Positions 1 to 9,214 of a stretch of DNA of 64,000 nucleotides are shown piece by piece. Every line of letters begins with the position of its first letter. Position 1 is the stretch's first letter. Under the pieces are notes generated by a model. That model searched no databases, had not been told where the DNA came from, and was given only the letters and a program-made list of their open reading frames with translations. The DNA is from AP-15 sp963747735. Lineage in GTDB: Bacteria; Pseudomonadota; Alphaproteobacteria; ATCC43930; CGMCC-115725. The DNA is taken from NCBI GenBank assembly GCA_963747735.1, contig CAVVGE010000021.1, positions 1 through 64,000 on the forward strand, read 5' to 3'. The position numbers were made by a program, and so were the translations under genes.

Positions 1-495
1 TCCACACCTTTTGCCCGTTGACGACAAAATGGTTGCCGCGGTCCACCGCGCGGGTCCGAGGCTCGCAAGGTCGGAACCGGCACCGGGCTCGGAATAGCCT
101 TGGCACCACAATTCGTCGGCGCCGAGAATTTTTGGCAGATAGCGCTGTTTCTGTTCCTCGGTGCCCCAATGGATCAGCGTCGGGCCGAGCAAATTCAGCC
201 CGACCTGGGCGGGGAGGACCGGAGCGCGGGCGCGGAAATATTCCTCGTCGAAAATCACCTGCTGCATGAAATCAGCGCCGCGGCCGCCATATTCCTGTGG
301 CCAGGAAATCCCGACCCAGCCGGCGGCGTGCATTTGTTTCTGCCACAGGATGCGCTTTTCGAGGGTCGCGCGGTCAGGGGCGACGCGCTGGTCGGCGGCG
401 TCGTCGACCTTGATGTCCTCCGGCAGGTTCGCGTCGAGCCACCGGCGGAATTCGGCGCGAAAGACCGCATGCTCCGGGCTGTCGGCAAAATCCAT
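1..495 (-). CDS. Acyl-CoA dehydrogenase, N-terminal part (runs off the window, one frame break)
   Basis: Flavin-dependent alpha,beta-dehydrogenation of an acyl-CoA thioester. The reading frame from the ATG at 495 starts MDFADSPEHAVFRAEF and runs through family landmarks: GWVGISWPQEYGGRG, then LWCQGYSEPGAGSDLAS, the stretch that contacts flavin and substrate. After that, near 57-60, the frame shifts by one missing base; the other frame continues with the expected NHFVVNGQKVW. Only about the first 165 residues of a roughly 390-residue protein lie here, and the 3' end is outside the window. The break may be an assembly error or a real mutation. Family assignment is firm; the substrate is unknown. 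Confidence 0.85.
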   Translation of the reverse strand, partial: MDFADSPEHAVFRAEFRRWLDANLPEDIKVDDAADQRVAPDRATLEKRILWQKQMHAAGWVGISWPQEYGGRGADFMQQVIFDEEYFRARAPVLPAQVGLNLLGPTLIHWGTEEQKQRYLPKILGADELWCQGYSEPGAGSDLASLGPARWTAATILSSTGKRCG

Positions 496-613
496 CCTTT
501 GGTCTCCGGCTCGGGAAATGCGCAAGCATAGGCGATCGCGGGCTGGTTTTGTGACGCTTTGGATCCAAGAAACAACGGCGCGATTTGCAAGCGAGGCAAC
601 GGGGAGCGGGCGA

Positions 614-2167
614 ATGCGGCGCATCGGCATCGATGTCGGCGGCACCAACACGGATGCGGTCCTGGTCGAGGATGGACGGGTCGCGCACGCGGTCAAGACG
701 CCGACCACCGCGGATGTGACGGGCGGGATCGTCGCGGCGCTCGGCCTGCTCGCGCGCGACCCCGCGACGGCGCGAGCGCCGATCGATGCGGTCGTGATCG
801 GCACGACGCATTTTGTCAACGCCGCGGTGCAGCGGCGAGGCTTGGCGCGGGTCGCCGCGGTGCGGATCGGATTGCCGGCCGCCGCCTCGCTGCCGCCGTT
901 TTGCGATTGGCCGGAGGACCTGGCCGAGCTGGTGCGCGGCGAGGTGTTCATGCTCGAAGGCGGGCATGATTACGACGGCCGGCCGATCATGCCGTTCGAC
1001 GAGGCCGGCATGCGCGAGGCGGCGCGGCGGATCCGTTCGAGCGGCATCCGGTCGGTCGCGATCGCCGCGATCTTCTCGCCGCTCGACCCTTCGGGCGAAG
1101 CGCGCGCCCGTGCGATCCTGCTCGAAGAATGCCCCGGCGCCGCGGTCACCCTGTCGCACGACCTCGGGCGGATCGGCCTTCTCGAACGCGAAAACGCGGC
1201 ACTCCTCAACGCCGCGCTGATCGAGCTGGCGCGGGTCACGGTCGCGGGCTTTACCGCGGCGATGGCGGAAAGCGGGATCGGCGCCCCGCTTTACCTGACG
1301 CAGAACGACGGCACGGTGATGCCGGCCTCGCTCGCGGCGGCGCTGCCGGTCATGAGCTTTGCCTCGGGCGCCACCAATTCGATGCGCGGTGCGGCGTTTC
1401 TCTCGGGCCTCGCCGATGCGACGGTGATCGACATCGGCGGCACCTCGACCGATGTCGGCCAGCTGCGCCGCGGGTTTCCGCGCGAGGCGAATTCGGTCGT
1501 CGAGGTCGGCGGCGTGCGCACCCTGTTTCGGATGCCCGATTTGTTGTCGATCGGCCTCGGCGGCGGCAGCATCGTCGCGCGCGAGCCGCCGGCGGTCGGG
1601 CCGCAGAGCGTCGGCTATCGCCTGGTCGATGAGGCGCTCGTCTTCGGCGGCACGACATTGACCGCGACCGATGCGGCGGTGGCGGCCGGGATCGTGCGCA
1701 TCGGCGATCCCGCGGCGGTGGCCGGTCTCTCCCCCGAGCTGGTGGCGGCGGTGCTCGCCCGCGTGCGCGAAAAGATCGAGGACGCTGTCGACCGCATCAA
1801 GACCGAAGCGGGCGACGTGCCGCTGATCGCGGTCGGCGGCGGCGCCTTTCTGGTGCCCGACCGGCTCGCCGGCGTCTCGCAAGTGGTCCGGGTGCCGCAT
1901 GGCGACTGCGCCAACGCGGTGGGTGCGGCGATCGCGCAAATCAGCGGCGAGACCGACCAGATCTATCGCGGCCTCGGCCGTGAGGAGGCGATTGGGGCCG
2001 CCGAGGCGCAGGCAAACGAGCGCGCGGTCGCCGCCGGCGCCGACCGCGCCACCCTCGCGACCGTCGATGTCGAAGACCTGCCGCTCGCCTATCTGCCCGG
2101 CAATGCGATCCGAATCCGCGTCCGCGTCGTCGGCGAGATGCGCGCCGGGGACGGGCCGGGCGCGTGA
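614..2167 (+). CDS. Hydantoinase/oxoprolinase family protein (HyuA-like, single subunit)
   Basis: ASKHA-fold ATP-binding protein of the hydantoinase A/5-oxoprolinase group, 517 aa. The phosphate-binding start RIGIDVGGTNTDAVLV (residues 3-18) and the second glycine-rich motif VIDIGGTSTDVG (about residue 275) are both present, as is GLGGGSIV near residue 310. The ATG at 614 follows a GGGGAG ribosome-binding site. The open frame extends further upstream to 161, but that stretch is antisense to the acyl-CoA dehydrogenase and has no family similarity, so I reject it. No hydantoinase B subunit is adjacent. The length fits the short stand-alone subgroup of about 515 aa; the substrate cannot be told from sequence. 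Confidence 0.85.
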   Translation: MRRIGIDVGGTNTDAVLVEDGRVAHAVKTPTTADVTGGIVAALGLLARDPATARAPIDAVVIGTTHFVNAAVQRRGLARVAAVRIGLPAAASLPPFCDWPEDLAELVRGEVFMLEGGHDYDGRPIMPFDEAGMREAARRIRSSGIRSVAIAAIFSPLDPSGEARARAILLEECPGAAVTLSHDLGRIGLLERENAALLNAALIELARVTVAGFTAAMAESGIGAPLYLTQNDGTVMPASLAAALPVMSFASGATNSMRGAAFLSGLADATVIDIGGTSTDVGQLRRGFPREANSVVEVGGVRTLFRMPDLLSIGLGGGSIVAREPPAVGPQSVGYRLVDEALVFGGTTLTATDAAVAAGIVRIGDPAAVAGLSPELVAAVLARVREKIEDAVDRIKTEAGDVPLIAVGGGAFLVPDRLAGVSQVVRVPHGDCANAVGAAIAQISGETDQIYRGLGREEAIGAAEAQANERAVAAGADRATLATVDVEDLPLAYLPGNAIRIRVRVVGEMRAGDGPGA

Positions 2168-2192
2168 TTCTGCGGGCCGGCTTTTGCGGTCG

Positions 2193-3044
2193 TCAATCGA
2201 GCGACAGCATCAGCTTGGCGGCGGCGGCGCGGAGCTCGGGCGGCAGCGGCGCCGGGCGGCGGGCGTCGAGATCGAGCTGGACGCCGAATTGGCCGAGGCG
2301 CGCGAGTTCGGCGCCGGTGTGCGCATCGCTCATGCGGTGGATAAAGCGGACCGACGAGCCGCCGAGATGAGCGATCCCGGTTTCGACCAGGTACGCGTCG
2401 CCCAGTCGTGGCGGCGCGGCGAGGCGCAGCGCCAGCTCGAAGGTCGAAAACCCGCGGCGGGCGGTCTTGGTGTAGTCGGCGGTAAATCCGATCGCGGCAA
2501 TCGCCTGCAGCAGCGCATCGGTAAAGCGATGGACGAACCCGGCGAGCGAGAGATGGCCGAGCTCGTCGAGATCGGCCGGCTGCACCCGCCCGCGCGCTGT
2601 CGGAATGGCGCCGGTCAGGGCTTTGGGCTCGGGCCGCGCCTCGGCCGCCGGCGCTTCCCAGACCGCGAGCTGCCGGCCGATCGCGTCGCGCCGTTCGGCC
2701 GAGAGGGGGGCTGGGGGCGCTTCCCAGATGTCCTCGACCCAGGTCACGGTTTCACCGCCGGCCGAATCGATGACCCGATGGCCGAGCCGCAATGCCGGGT
2801 CGAGGCCGATCGGCGCGCTCGCAACATGAAAGCTGGCGGCGGCGCGCAATTCACGGGCAAAGCGCAGGTTCAGCCGGCGCGGGAAGACGCCGGCGGCGCG
2901 GCTGTCGCCGAGGCCGAGCCGAGCGGCGAGCAAGGCTGCGGCCTGATCGATGCGGTCGAAATAGTACGCGACCGTGAAATGCTCGGTAACGTCGCATTCC
3001 CACGGCGCCACCGTGCCGCGATAGGTCTCGGTCCATTCAGCCAT
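2193..3044 (-). CDS. Double-hotdog acyl-CoA thioesterase family protein
   Basis: 283 aa if translation starts at MAEWTETYRGTV (3044). An upstream in-frame ATG at 3128 would add 28 basic residues of no family character. The N-terminal half has the 4-hydroxybenzoyl-CoA thioesterase/acyl-ACP thioesterase look: CDVTEHFTVAYYFDRIDQA (a D-x-x-x-H-F pattern), with a second hotdog unit around DLDELGHLSLAGFVHRFTDA. Such proteins hydrolyse acyl-CoA or acyl-ACP in the cytosol. It faces the hydantoinase gene convergently, with only 25 bases between the stop codons. Family confidence is good; substrate is unknown. Confidence 0.7.
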   Translation of the reverse strand: MAEWTETYRGTVAPWECDVTEHFTVAYYFDRIDQAAALLAARLGLGDSRAAGVFPRRLNLRFARELRAAASFHVASAPIGLDPALRLGHRVIDSAGGETVTWVEDIWEAPPAPLSAERRDAIGRQLAVWEAPAAEARPEPKALTGAIPTARGRVQPADLDELGHLSLAGFVHRFTDALLQAIAAIGFTADYTKTARRGFSTFELALRLAAPPRLGDAYLVETGIAHLGGSSVRFIHRMSDAHTGAELARLGQFGVQLDLDARRPAPLPPELRAAAAKLMLSLD

Positions 3045-3237
3045 TCTTCGGGTCCGCCCATCGTTTTCGAAGGTATGTCTTGCGATGCCGTCGAGGCGAC
3101 TCCTCGCTCCCGGTCGGATTTTTAACATGGTGGGGTTTCTACCGTGCCGGGATTTCTACCATGCTGGCGAACACCGCTCTCGACGCGCCGGGCAGGAGCG
3201 CGGAAAATTGTCCACATGGGTCTGGGAGGGGGTGGCG

Positions 3238-3987
3238 ATGGACATCGATCTGGCGGGGGCGCGGGCGGTGGTGGCGGGCGGCAGCCGCGGCATCGGGCGG
3301 GCGATCGCGCTCGCTTTTGCCGCGGCCGGGGCCGGGGTGTCGATCTGCGCGCGGGGCGCCGCGGCGCTGGAGGCGGCGCGCGCGGACATCGCGCGCTTCG
3401 GCAATACGGCGCATGCCGCGAGCTGCGACCTCGCCGATGCCGCGGCGATCCCGCGTTATATCGACGAGGCGGCCGGCGCCCTCGGCGGCATCGACATTCT
3501 GGTCAACAACGCCTCAGCCTTTGGCACCAGCGACGACGAGGCGGGCTGGGCCGGGAGCCTTGCGGTGGATTTGATGGCGACCGTGCGGGCGACGCGCGCG
3601 GCCTTGCCCTATCTCGAAAAATCGCAGGCCGGGGCGATCCTGAACATCTCGTCGATTTCAGGGTTTCGCGCCTCGGCCCGCACCCCGCCCTATGGTGCCG
3701 CCAAGGCGGCGGTGCTCGAATACACCCAGACCTGCGCCGCGCAGCTCGCGCGCAAGTCGATCCGCGTCAATTGCATTGCCCCCGGCTCGATCGAATTTCC
3801 CGGCGGCACCTGGGAGCGCGCCAAAAACAACAACCCGAACCTCTATGGCGCGATCCTCCGCAGCATCCCGTTTGGCCGCCTGGGCCGTCCGGAAGAGGTG
3901 GCGCGCGTCGCCTTGTTCCTGTGCTCGCCGCTCGCCGCCTGGGTCACCGGCCAGAACATCGCCGTCGACGGCGGTCAGATGCTGTGA
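3238..3987 (+). CDS. Short-chain dehydrogenase/reductase (SDR)
   Basis: 249-aa classical SDR, NAD(P)-dependent alcohol/ketone oxidoreductase of the cytosol. Visible landmarks are the cofactor motif GGSRGIGRA (about residues 14-22), LVNNAS (NNAG position), the catalytic Ser in NISSISG and Tyr/Lys in YGAAKAA, then the C-terminal WVTGQNIAVDGG. I chose ATG 3238 because MDIDLAGARAVVAGGSRG begins as SDRs do and GGGAGGG lies just upstream; earlier starts add unrelated residues. It precedes the polyketide cluster on the same strand by 120 bases and could supply a tailoring ketoreductase, but that is only context. Confidence 0.88.
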   Translation: MDIDLAGARAVVAGGSRGIGRAIALAFAAAGAGVSICARGAAALEAARADIARFGNTAHAASCDLADAAAIPRYIDEAAGALGGIDILVNNASAFGTSDDEAGWAGSLAVDLMATVRATRAALPYLEKSQAGAILNISSISGFRASARTPPYGAAKAAVLEYTQTCAAQLARKSIRVNCIAPGSIEFPGGTWERAKNNNPNLYGAILRSIPFGRLGRPEEVARVALFLCSPLAAWVTGQNIAVDGGQML

Positions 3988-4106
3988 CGTTGCGCCGCCC
4001 CCCTGGCGCTGGGTTATGACGAGCGGGGGAGGAATACCGGGCGGGGATGCGGTGTCATATCGAAGCCTCGCAAGCGCCTCCCGCGCCCGGCACAGATTGG
4101 TGATCG

Positions 4107-5153
4107 ATGTCTGATCTCCCGCGCCTCCTCGCGGTCGCCACCGCGGTCCCGCCTTATCCGCTCGACCAGGACGACGTGGTCGAACGGGTGCGCCGCCTGT
4201 TTGGCGGGTCGGCCGATCTCGCCCGGCTGCTGCCGGTCTTCACCAACACCGGCATCCGCACCCGCTATTCCTGCGTGCCGATCGACTGGTACGACCATGC
4301 GCATGGCTGGGCCGAGCGCAACCGCATCTATCTCGCCTCGGCGCTCGACCTGATCGAAAGCGCGGCGCGGCTCGTGCTGGACCGCGCCGGCCTCGGCAAG
4401 GAGGCGATCGATGCCATCGTCACCGTCTCCTCGACCGGCATCGCCACACCGAGCCTCGACGCGCTGCTGATCGAGCGGATGGGGCTGCGCGCCGAGCTGC
4501 GCCGCTCGCCATTATTCGGCCTCGGCTGCGCCGGCGGGGCCATCGGCATGGCGCGGGCAGCGTCCGAGGCTGCCAGCCATCCCGGCCAGACGATTTTGCT
4601 GCTCGTCGTCGAATTGTGCGCGCTCTCGTTCCGCCGCGACGATTTATCGAAAAGCAATATCGTGGCGACTGCGCTGTTTGGTGACGGCGCCGCCGCCGCG
4701 TTGCTGACGACCGAGTGCGCGGGTCCGGCGATCGCCGCCTCGGGCGAGCACACCTGGCCCGGCACCCTCGCGGTGATGGGCTGGGAGATCGCCGATGACG
4801 GGCTCAGCGCGGTCTTTTCACGCGACGTGCCGCACCTCGTCGCCACCCGGCTGCGCGGTGCTGCGCAGAGCTTTCTCGCGCGCAACGGCCTCGGCTTTGG
4901 CGATATCGACCGCTTTATCTGTCATCCGGGCGGCGCCAAGGTGATATCGGGGCTCGAAACCGCGTTTGGCCTGCCGGAGGGCGCCCTGGCCGACGCGCGT
5001 ACGGTGTTGCGCGACTATGGCAACATGTCGGCTGCGACCGTGCTCTTTGTATTGGAACGGGTGCTCGGTGCCGCGGCGCCGTGGCGGCGGGCATTGCTGA
5101 GCGCGCTCGGGCCGGGCTTTACCGCCGGCTTTGTGGTGCTCGACAACCGGTGA
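4107..5153 (+). CDS. Type III polyketide synthase (chalcone/stilbene synthase family)
   Basis: 348-aa homodimeric type III PKS, which condenses an acyl-CoA starter with malonyl-CoA units to pyrones or resorcinols. The Cys-His-Asn triad is all visible: Cys141 in GLGCAGG, His273 in FICHPGG and Asn306 in YGNMSAAT. The C-terminus LGPGFTAGFVVL matches the family GPG motif. Length is normal. The stop overlaps the GTG start of the next gene (GTGA), so the downstream methyltransferase is translationally coupled. Bacterial relatives of this kind usually make alkylpyrones or alkylresorcinols that are then methylated by an ICMT-like enzyme, the neighbour seen here. Confidence 0.93.
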   Translation: MSDLPRLLAVATAVPPYPLDQDDVVERVRRLFGGSADLARLLPVFTNTGIRTRYSCVPIDWYDHAHGWAERNRIYLASALDLIESAARLVLDRAGLGKEAIDAIVTVSSTGIATPSLDALLIERMGLRAELRRSPLFGLGCAGGAIGMARAASEAASHPGQTILLLVVELCALSFRRDDLSKSNIVATALFGDGAAAALLTTECAGPAIAASGEHTWPGTLAVMGWEIADDGLSAVFSRDVPHLVATRLRGAAQSFLARNGLGFGDIDRFICHPGGAKVISGLETAFGLPEGALADARTVLRDYGNMSAATVLFVLERVLGAAAPWRRALLSALGPGFTAGFVVLDNR

Positions 5154-5647
5154 CGGTGCTCTACGCGGTGATCGGCTTTGTCGCCGTGCAGCGGCTGGTC
5201 GAGCTCGCCTGGGCCGAGCGCAACACCGCGCGGCTGCGCCAGGCGGGTGCGGTCGAGGCCGATGCCTCAGGCTATCCGTTTTTTGTCGTGCTGCATGCCA
5301 CCTGGCTGGCGAGCCTTTTCCTGATCCCGGCCGCGATGCCGCCGTCATGGCCGCTCCTCGGCCTGTTCGCGCTGCTCCAGCCGGCGCGGCTCTGGGTGAT
5401 CCTGAGCCTGGGGCCGTACTGGACGACGCGCGTTCTGACCTTGCCCGGGGCGCCGCTGGCGCGGGTGGGCCCGTATCGCTGGCTGCGCCATCCGAACTAC
5501 GCGGTCGTCACCCTCGAGATCGCATTATTGCCGCTCGCCTTCGGCGCGGTGGCGATCGCCGCGATATTTTCGGTGCTGAACCTGTTGCTGATCGCGCGGC
5601 GCATCGAGATTGAGGACGCCGTTCTGGCGCAGCGTCAAAGGCCGTGA
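5150..5647 (+). CDS. Isoprenylcysteine carboxyl methyltransferase-family membrane protein
   Basis: 165-aa integral membrane methyltransferase. GTG start at 5150 overlaps the PKS stop by four bases. It is hydrophobic, with four to five likely membrane spans, and carries the family C-terminal signature GPYRWLRHPNYAVV (RHPNY) that forms the SAM-binding pocket. Enzymes of this type next to type III PKS genes O-methylate the polyketide (for example BpsB with BpsA in Bacillus). Its own stop overlaps the GTG start of the MFS gene. The role as polyketide methyltransferase is inferred from the coupling. Confidence 0.88.
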   Translation: MTVLYAVIGFVAVQRLVELAWAERNTARLRQAGAVEADASGYPFFVVLHATWLASLFLIPAAMPPSWPLLGLFALLQPARLWVILSLGPYWTTRVLTLPGAPLARVGPYRWLRHPNYAVVTLEIALLPLAFGAVAIAAIFSVLNLLLIARRIEIEDAVLAQRQRP

Positions 5648-7173
5648 CCAAAACCTGGATCGGCTTTACCGCGATGGCGGTCGGCATGTTCATGGCGATC
5701 CTCGACATCCAGATCGTCGCCAGCTCCCTGCCGGAAATCCAGGCCGGCCTCGGCATTCCGCTCGACCGGCTGAGCTGGGTCCAGACCGCCTATCTGATGG
5801 CCGAGATCGTCGCGATCCCGCTGACCGGCTGGCTGACGCGCCTCTTGTCGACGCGCGGCGCATTCTGCGCCTCGATCGGCGGCTTCACCGTCGCGAGCCT
5901 CGGCTGCGCGGCGTCGACCGGGTTCTGGCAATTGATCGCGGCGCGCGCGGTGCAAGGGTTTTGCGGCGGCGCGCTGATCCCGCTCGTTTTCTCTTCGATC
6001 TTCTTGATGTTCGACCGGCCGGCGCGGAGCCGTGCGACCCTGACCGCCGGGGTGCTGGCGATGCTGGCGCCGACCCTCGGCCCGCTGATCGGCGGCTATG
6101 TCACCGAAAGCTGGTCGTGGCATTGGCTTTTTCTGATCAACCTGCCGGCCGGGATCGCGACCGCCGTCGCGGCCGGATGGGCGGTCAGCATCGACCGCCC
6201 CGACTGGCGCCGCCTCGGCTCGGTCGATTTCCTGGCGCTGCCGCTGCTCGCCGCGTTTCTCGCCAGCCTGCAGCTTCTTTTCGACGAGGCGCCAAGGCGC
6301 GGCTGGACGAACCCGCCGATGGTGCTGCTGGCCGGTTGCTGCGCCGCCTGCGGCCTCGGTGCAATCGCCCGCTGTCTGCGCCGCAAGCCGCCGCTGATCG
6401 ACCTCTCGCTGTTCCGCGAGCGCGGTTTCGCGGTCGGCTGCTGGTTCAGCTTTGCCCTCGGCGCCGGGCTCTACGGCGCGACCTATTTGCTGCCGGTGTT
6501 TCTTGGCCTGGTGCGCAATTACGACGCGTTGCCGACCGGCGAGATCATGATGGTGACGGGTGCGGCCCAATTATTGATGGCACCGGTCGCGACGGCGCTC
6601 GAACGCCGCCTCGACCCGCGGCTCCTGATCGGGGCGGGCTACGGGTTGCTGGCGGCGGGTCTCCTCGGCAACGGCTTGATGACCTTTGCAACCGATTTTT
6701 GGGGCCTGTTCTGGCAGCAGCTGGCGCGCGGCGCGGCGATCATGCTGTGCCTGCTGCCGAGCACCGCGCTCGCCTTGGGCGGCTTCGATCCGGCCGACGT
6801 CCCGAATGCGAGCGGCCTCTTCAACCTGATGCGCAACCTCGGAGGTGCCGTCGGGCTCGCCTTGATCGGCACCATTCTGCAGCAGCGCACCCCCGCCCAT
6901 ATCGCCGCCCTCGTCGCGCGGCTCCAGGCCGGCGATGCCGCCGCGGCGCGGCTCGTCGGCCTCCCGGCCGGACGGTTTACCGGGGTGCCGCTCGGCCCCA
7001 TCGACCAGGCGACGCGCGATCTGGTGGCGCCGCTCGTCGAGCGCGCCGGCCTCGTCGCCGCCCTGAACGACGCCTGGCTCGCGATCGGCATATTGGCGGC
7101 GCTGTCGCTCCCGGCGCTGATGCTGCTTTATTTGCGGCCCGGCGCCGCGGTATCGCATGATCGCACGGCATGA
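5644..7173 (+). CDS. DHA2-type MFS transporter (likely product exporter)
   Basis: 509 aa, GTG start overlapping the previous stop (GTGA). About 14 hydrophobic segments, typical of the DHA2/EmrB drug:H+ antiporter group. The N-terminal start GMFMAILDIQIVASSLPEIQ matches motif D1 of that group, and TAYLMAEIVAIPLTGWL follows as in EmrB. It probably exports the product of the polyketide locus across the inner membrane; a partner EmrA-like membrane fusion protein is not in the window. The stop overlaps the region just before the P450 start (ATGA at 7170). Confidence 0.9.
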   Translation: MTKTWIGFTAMAVGMFMAILDIQIVASSLPEIQAGLGIPLDRLSWVQTAYLMAEIVAIPLTGWLTRLLSTRGAFCASIGGFTVASLGCAASTGFWQLIAARAVQGFCGGALIPLVFSSIFLMFDRPARSRATLTAGVLAMLAPTLGPLIGGYVTESWSWHWLFLINLPAGIATAVAAGWAVSIDRPDWRRLGSVDFLALPLLAAFLASLQLLFDEAPRRGWTNPPMVLLAGCCAACGLGAIARCLRRKPPLIDLSLFRERGFAVGCWFSFALGAGLYGATYLLPVFLGLVRNYDALPTGEIMMVTGAAQLLMAPVATALERRLDPRLLIGAGYGLLAAGLLGNGLMTFATDFWGLFWQQLARGAAIMLCLLPSTALALGGFDPADVPNASGLFNLMRNLGGAVGLALIGTILQQRTPAHIAALVARLQAGDAAAARLVGLPAGRFTGVPLGPIDQATRDLVAPLVERAGLVAALNDAWLAIGILAALSLPALMLLYLRPGAAVSHDRTA

Positions 7174-7181
7174 GGAGTGGG

Positions 7182-8534
7182 ATGAGCGGCGCGCAAAGCG
7201 TTCTCCCGGCGACGACCGAGGCCTCGATGCTCGGGGTGGCGCGCTCGCTCGGCGACAATGCGCTCGGCATCTTTCCGCCGCAGGCGTTCGAGGAGGAGGT
7301 CGTCTATCGCAGCTTTTACGGCCGCCGGCAGATCATCCTGAGCCGGCCCGAGGCGATCCAGCACATCCTGGTCGACAATCCCGACAATTACCGGCGCACC
7401 GCCGCCGGCATCCGTATCCTGCGGCCGTTGCTGGGACAGGGCCTGCTGTTGTCGCAAGGTGAGGCGTGGCGGCACCAGCGCCGCACGATCGCACCCGCCT
7501 TTGCCCCGCGCACGATGCCGCTCTTGGCCCAGCATGTCGCCCGCGCCGCGGGGCCGGCCGTCGCCCGGCTCGCTGCCGCAATCGACGCGCCGGTCGATCT
7601 TCTCGCTGCGATGCAATTCCTCGCTCTCGAAATCGCCGGCGCCTCGATGTTCTCGCTCGAAACCGCGCGCTTCGGGGCGGAGCTGCGCGGTCTCGTCGCT
7701 CGTTACGCCGCGCGTCTCGGCCGGCCGAGCCTGCTCGACTTCATGTTGCCGCCGACGATCCCGAGCCCGCGCGACATCGGCCGCTGGCGGTTTCGCCGGC
7801 GCTGGCTCGATTTGATCGGGCGGATCATCGCCGCGCGCCGCGATCAGGCTTGCGCAGACGGTCCGCGCGACTTGTTCGATCTGTTGGCGGCGGCGCGCGA
7901 TCCGGAGACCGGGGCCGGGTTTTCCCCTGCCCAGCTCGCCGACCAGGTGGCGACCCTGATCGTCGCCGGGCACGAGACGACGGCGGTGGCGCTCTTCTGG
8001 TCGCTCTATCTCGTCGCCGCCGCTCCCGCAGTCGGGCAGCGGATCGCCGAGGAGGTCGCCCGGGTCGATTTAGGGCCGGAGAACGCGGCCCGGATTCTGC
8101 CGGCGCTCGTCTACACCCGCGCGGTCGTGCACGAGGCTTTGCGGCTTTACCCGCCGGCCTTCACCCTGGCGCGCCAGGCGATCGGCCCGGATCTCGCCGG
8201 TGGTGTTGCGGTCCCGGCGCGGACGGTCGTGCTGATCGCGCCCTGGGTCTTGCACCGCCATAGGAAATTCTGGACCGAGCCCGACATCTTCGACCCGTCG
8301 CGGTTTCTGCCCGAGGCACAGCCGCCGCCGCGTTTTGCCTATCTGCCGTTCGGCATCGGCCCGCGCGTGTGCATCGGCGCGCAGTTCGCCTTGACCGAAG
8401 CGACGCTCGTGCTGGCGACGATGATCCAGGCGTTCCATATCGAGCGCGCCGACGACGCGCCGGTCGTGCCGCGCGGCATCGTCACCACCCAGCCCGACCA
8501 TCCGCCGCCTTTCCGGCTGCGGCCACGCGGATAA
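7182..8534 (+). CDS. Cytochrome P450
   Basis: 450-aa heme monooxygenase. All diagnostic motifs are present: oxygen-activating I-helix AGHETTAVALFW, K-helix EALRLYPP (E-x-x-R) and the heme loop FGIGPRVCIGAQF with the thiolate Cys. I chose ATG 7182 because GAGGAG lies six bases upstream; the in-frame ATG at 7170 overlaps the MFS stop and is also possible (four extra residues). It is the last gene of the PKS-methyltransferase-MFS-P450 set, so hydroxylation or another oxidation of a methylated alkylpyrone or resorcinol is a sensible guess. Redox partner genes are not adjacent. Confidence 0.93.
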   Translation: MSGAQSVLPATTEASMLGVARSLGDNALGIFPPQAFEEEVVYRSFYGRRQIILSRPEAIQHILVDNPDNYRRTAAGIRILRPLLGQGLLLSQGEAWRHQRRTIAPAFAPRTMPLLAQHVARAAGPAVARLAAAIDAPVDLLAAMQFLALEIAGASMFSLETARFGAELRGLVARYAARLGRPSLLDFMLPPTIPSPRDIGRWRFRRRWLDLIGRIIAARRDQACADGPRDLFDLLAAARDPETGAGFSPAQLADQVATLIVAGHETTAVALFWSLYLVAAAPAVGQRIAEEVARVDLGPENAARILPALVYTRAVVHEALRLYPPAFTLARQAIGPDLAGGVAVPARTVVLIAPWVLHRHRKFWTEPDIFDPSRFLPEAQPPPRFAYLPFGIGPRVCIGAQFALTEATLVLATMIQAFHIERADDAPVVPRGIVTTQPDHPPPFRLRPRG

Positions 8535-8611
8535 ATCAGCAAGCTTCATCGGCTGCGGCGGCAGTGGTAGAAGCCCTGTCGGGGACGCAGCTTTCACCGG
8601 GGAGAAGCGTG

Positions 8612-9184
8612 ATGACAAAGGCTATCGGAAGTCTGGTTTTGGCTGGCGGCGTCGTGTTGGCGATGGCGGGTGCGGCGAGCGCGGCCGAGCCGTTCAAGCT
8701 GACCTCGCCGCAATACCAGGACGATGCGGTGCTGGCGACCAAGAGCTCCTGCGGCGACAAGCAGCGCAGCCCCAACTGCGTCGGCGAGAACGTATCGCCG
8801 CCGCTCGCCTGGTCCGACCCGCCGGCCGGCACCAAGAGCTATGCGCTGTTGATGTTCGATCCGGAGGGGCGGGCACCGGCGGGCGTCTCGCATATGGTGA
8901 TCTACGACATCCCGGTCGCGGTAACCGGGTTTGCCGAGGGCGAGATCAGCAAGCCCTCCGACAAATATGTCGGCGGCAAGAACTTGATGGGCAAGGCGAC
9001 CTATATCGGCCCGGGCACCCCGCCCGGCACCGATTATCACCACTATACGCTGACCTTGATCGCCCTCGACCTCGACCCGAAAGCGTTGCAGGCGGGGCTC
9101 GACCGCGACGCGCTGACCGCCGCCGTCAAAGGCCACGTCAAGGGGTCGGCGGGCCTGATCCTGCGGTTCAAGCACCCTGATTGA
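8612..9184 (+). CDS. Secreted YbhB/YbcL family (PEBP-like) protein
   Basis: 190 aa with a clear Sec signal peptide (MTKAIGSLVLAGGVVLAMAG, cleavage likely after ASAAE). The mature part has the bacterial Raf kinase inhibitor-like/PEBP fold landmarks: GENVSPPLAWSDPPAGTKSYALLMFDPE and the DYHHYTLTLIALD segment that lines the anion pocket. Start ATG 8612 follows GGGGAGAAG. Periplasmic; function of the family in bacteria is poorly known. It follows the P450 gene by 77 bases on the same strand. Confidence 0.87.
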   Translation: MTKAIGSLVLAGGVVLAMAGAASAAEPFKLTSPQYQDDAVLATKSSCGDKQRSPNCVGENVSPPLAWSDPPAGTKSYALLMFDPEGRAPAGVSHMVIYDIPVAVTGFAEGEISKPSDKYVGGKNLMGKATYIGPGTPPGTDYHHYTLTLIALDLDPKALQAGLDRDALTAAVKGHVKGSAGLILRFKHPD

Positions 9185-9214
9185 TCGAGCGCGAGGGGGC
9201 GGGGCGCAGGCGCG

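Noticed and set aside
161..613. N-terminal extension of the hydantoinase-like gene
   Set aside because: Antisense to the acyl-CoA dehydrogenase; the protein fits its family only from 614.
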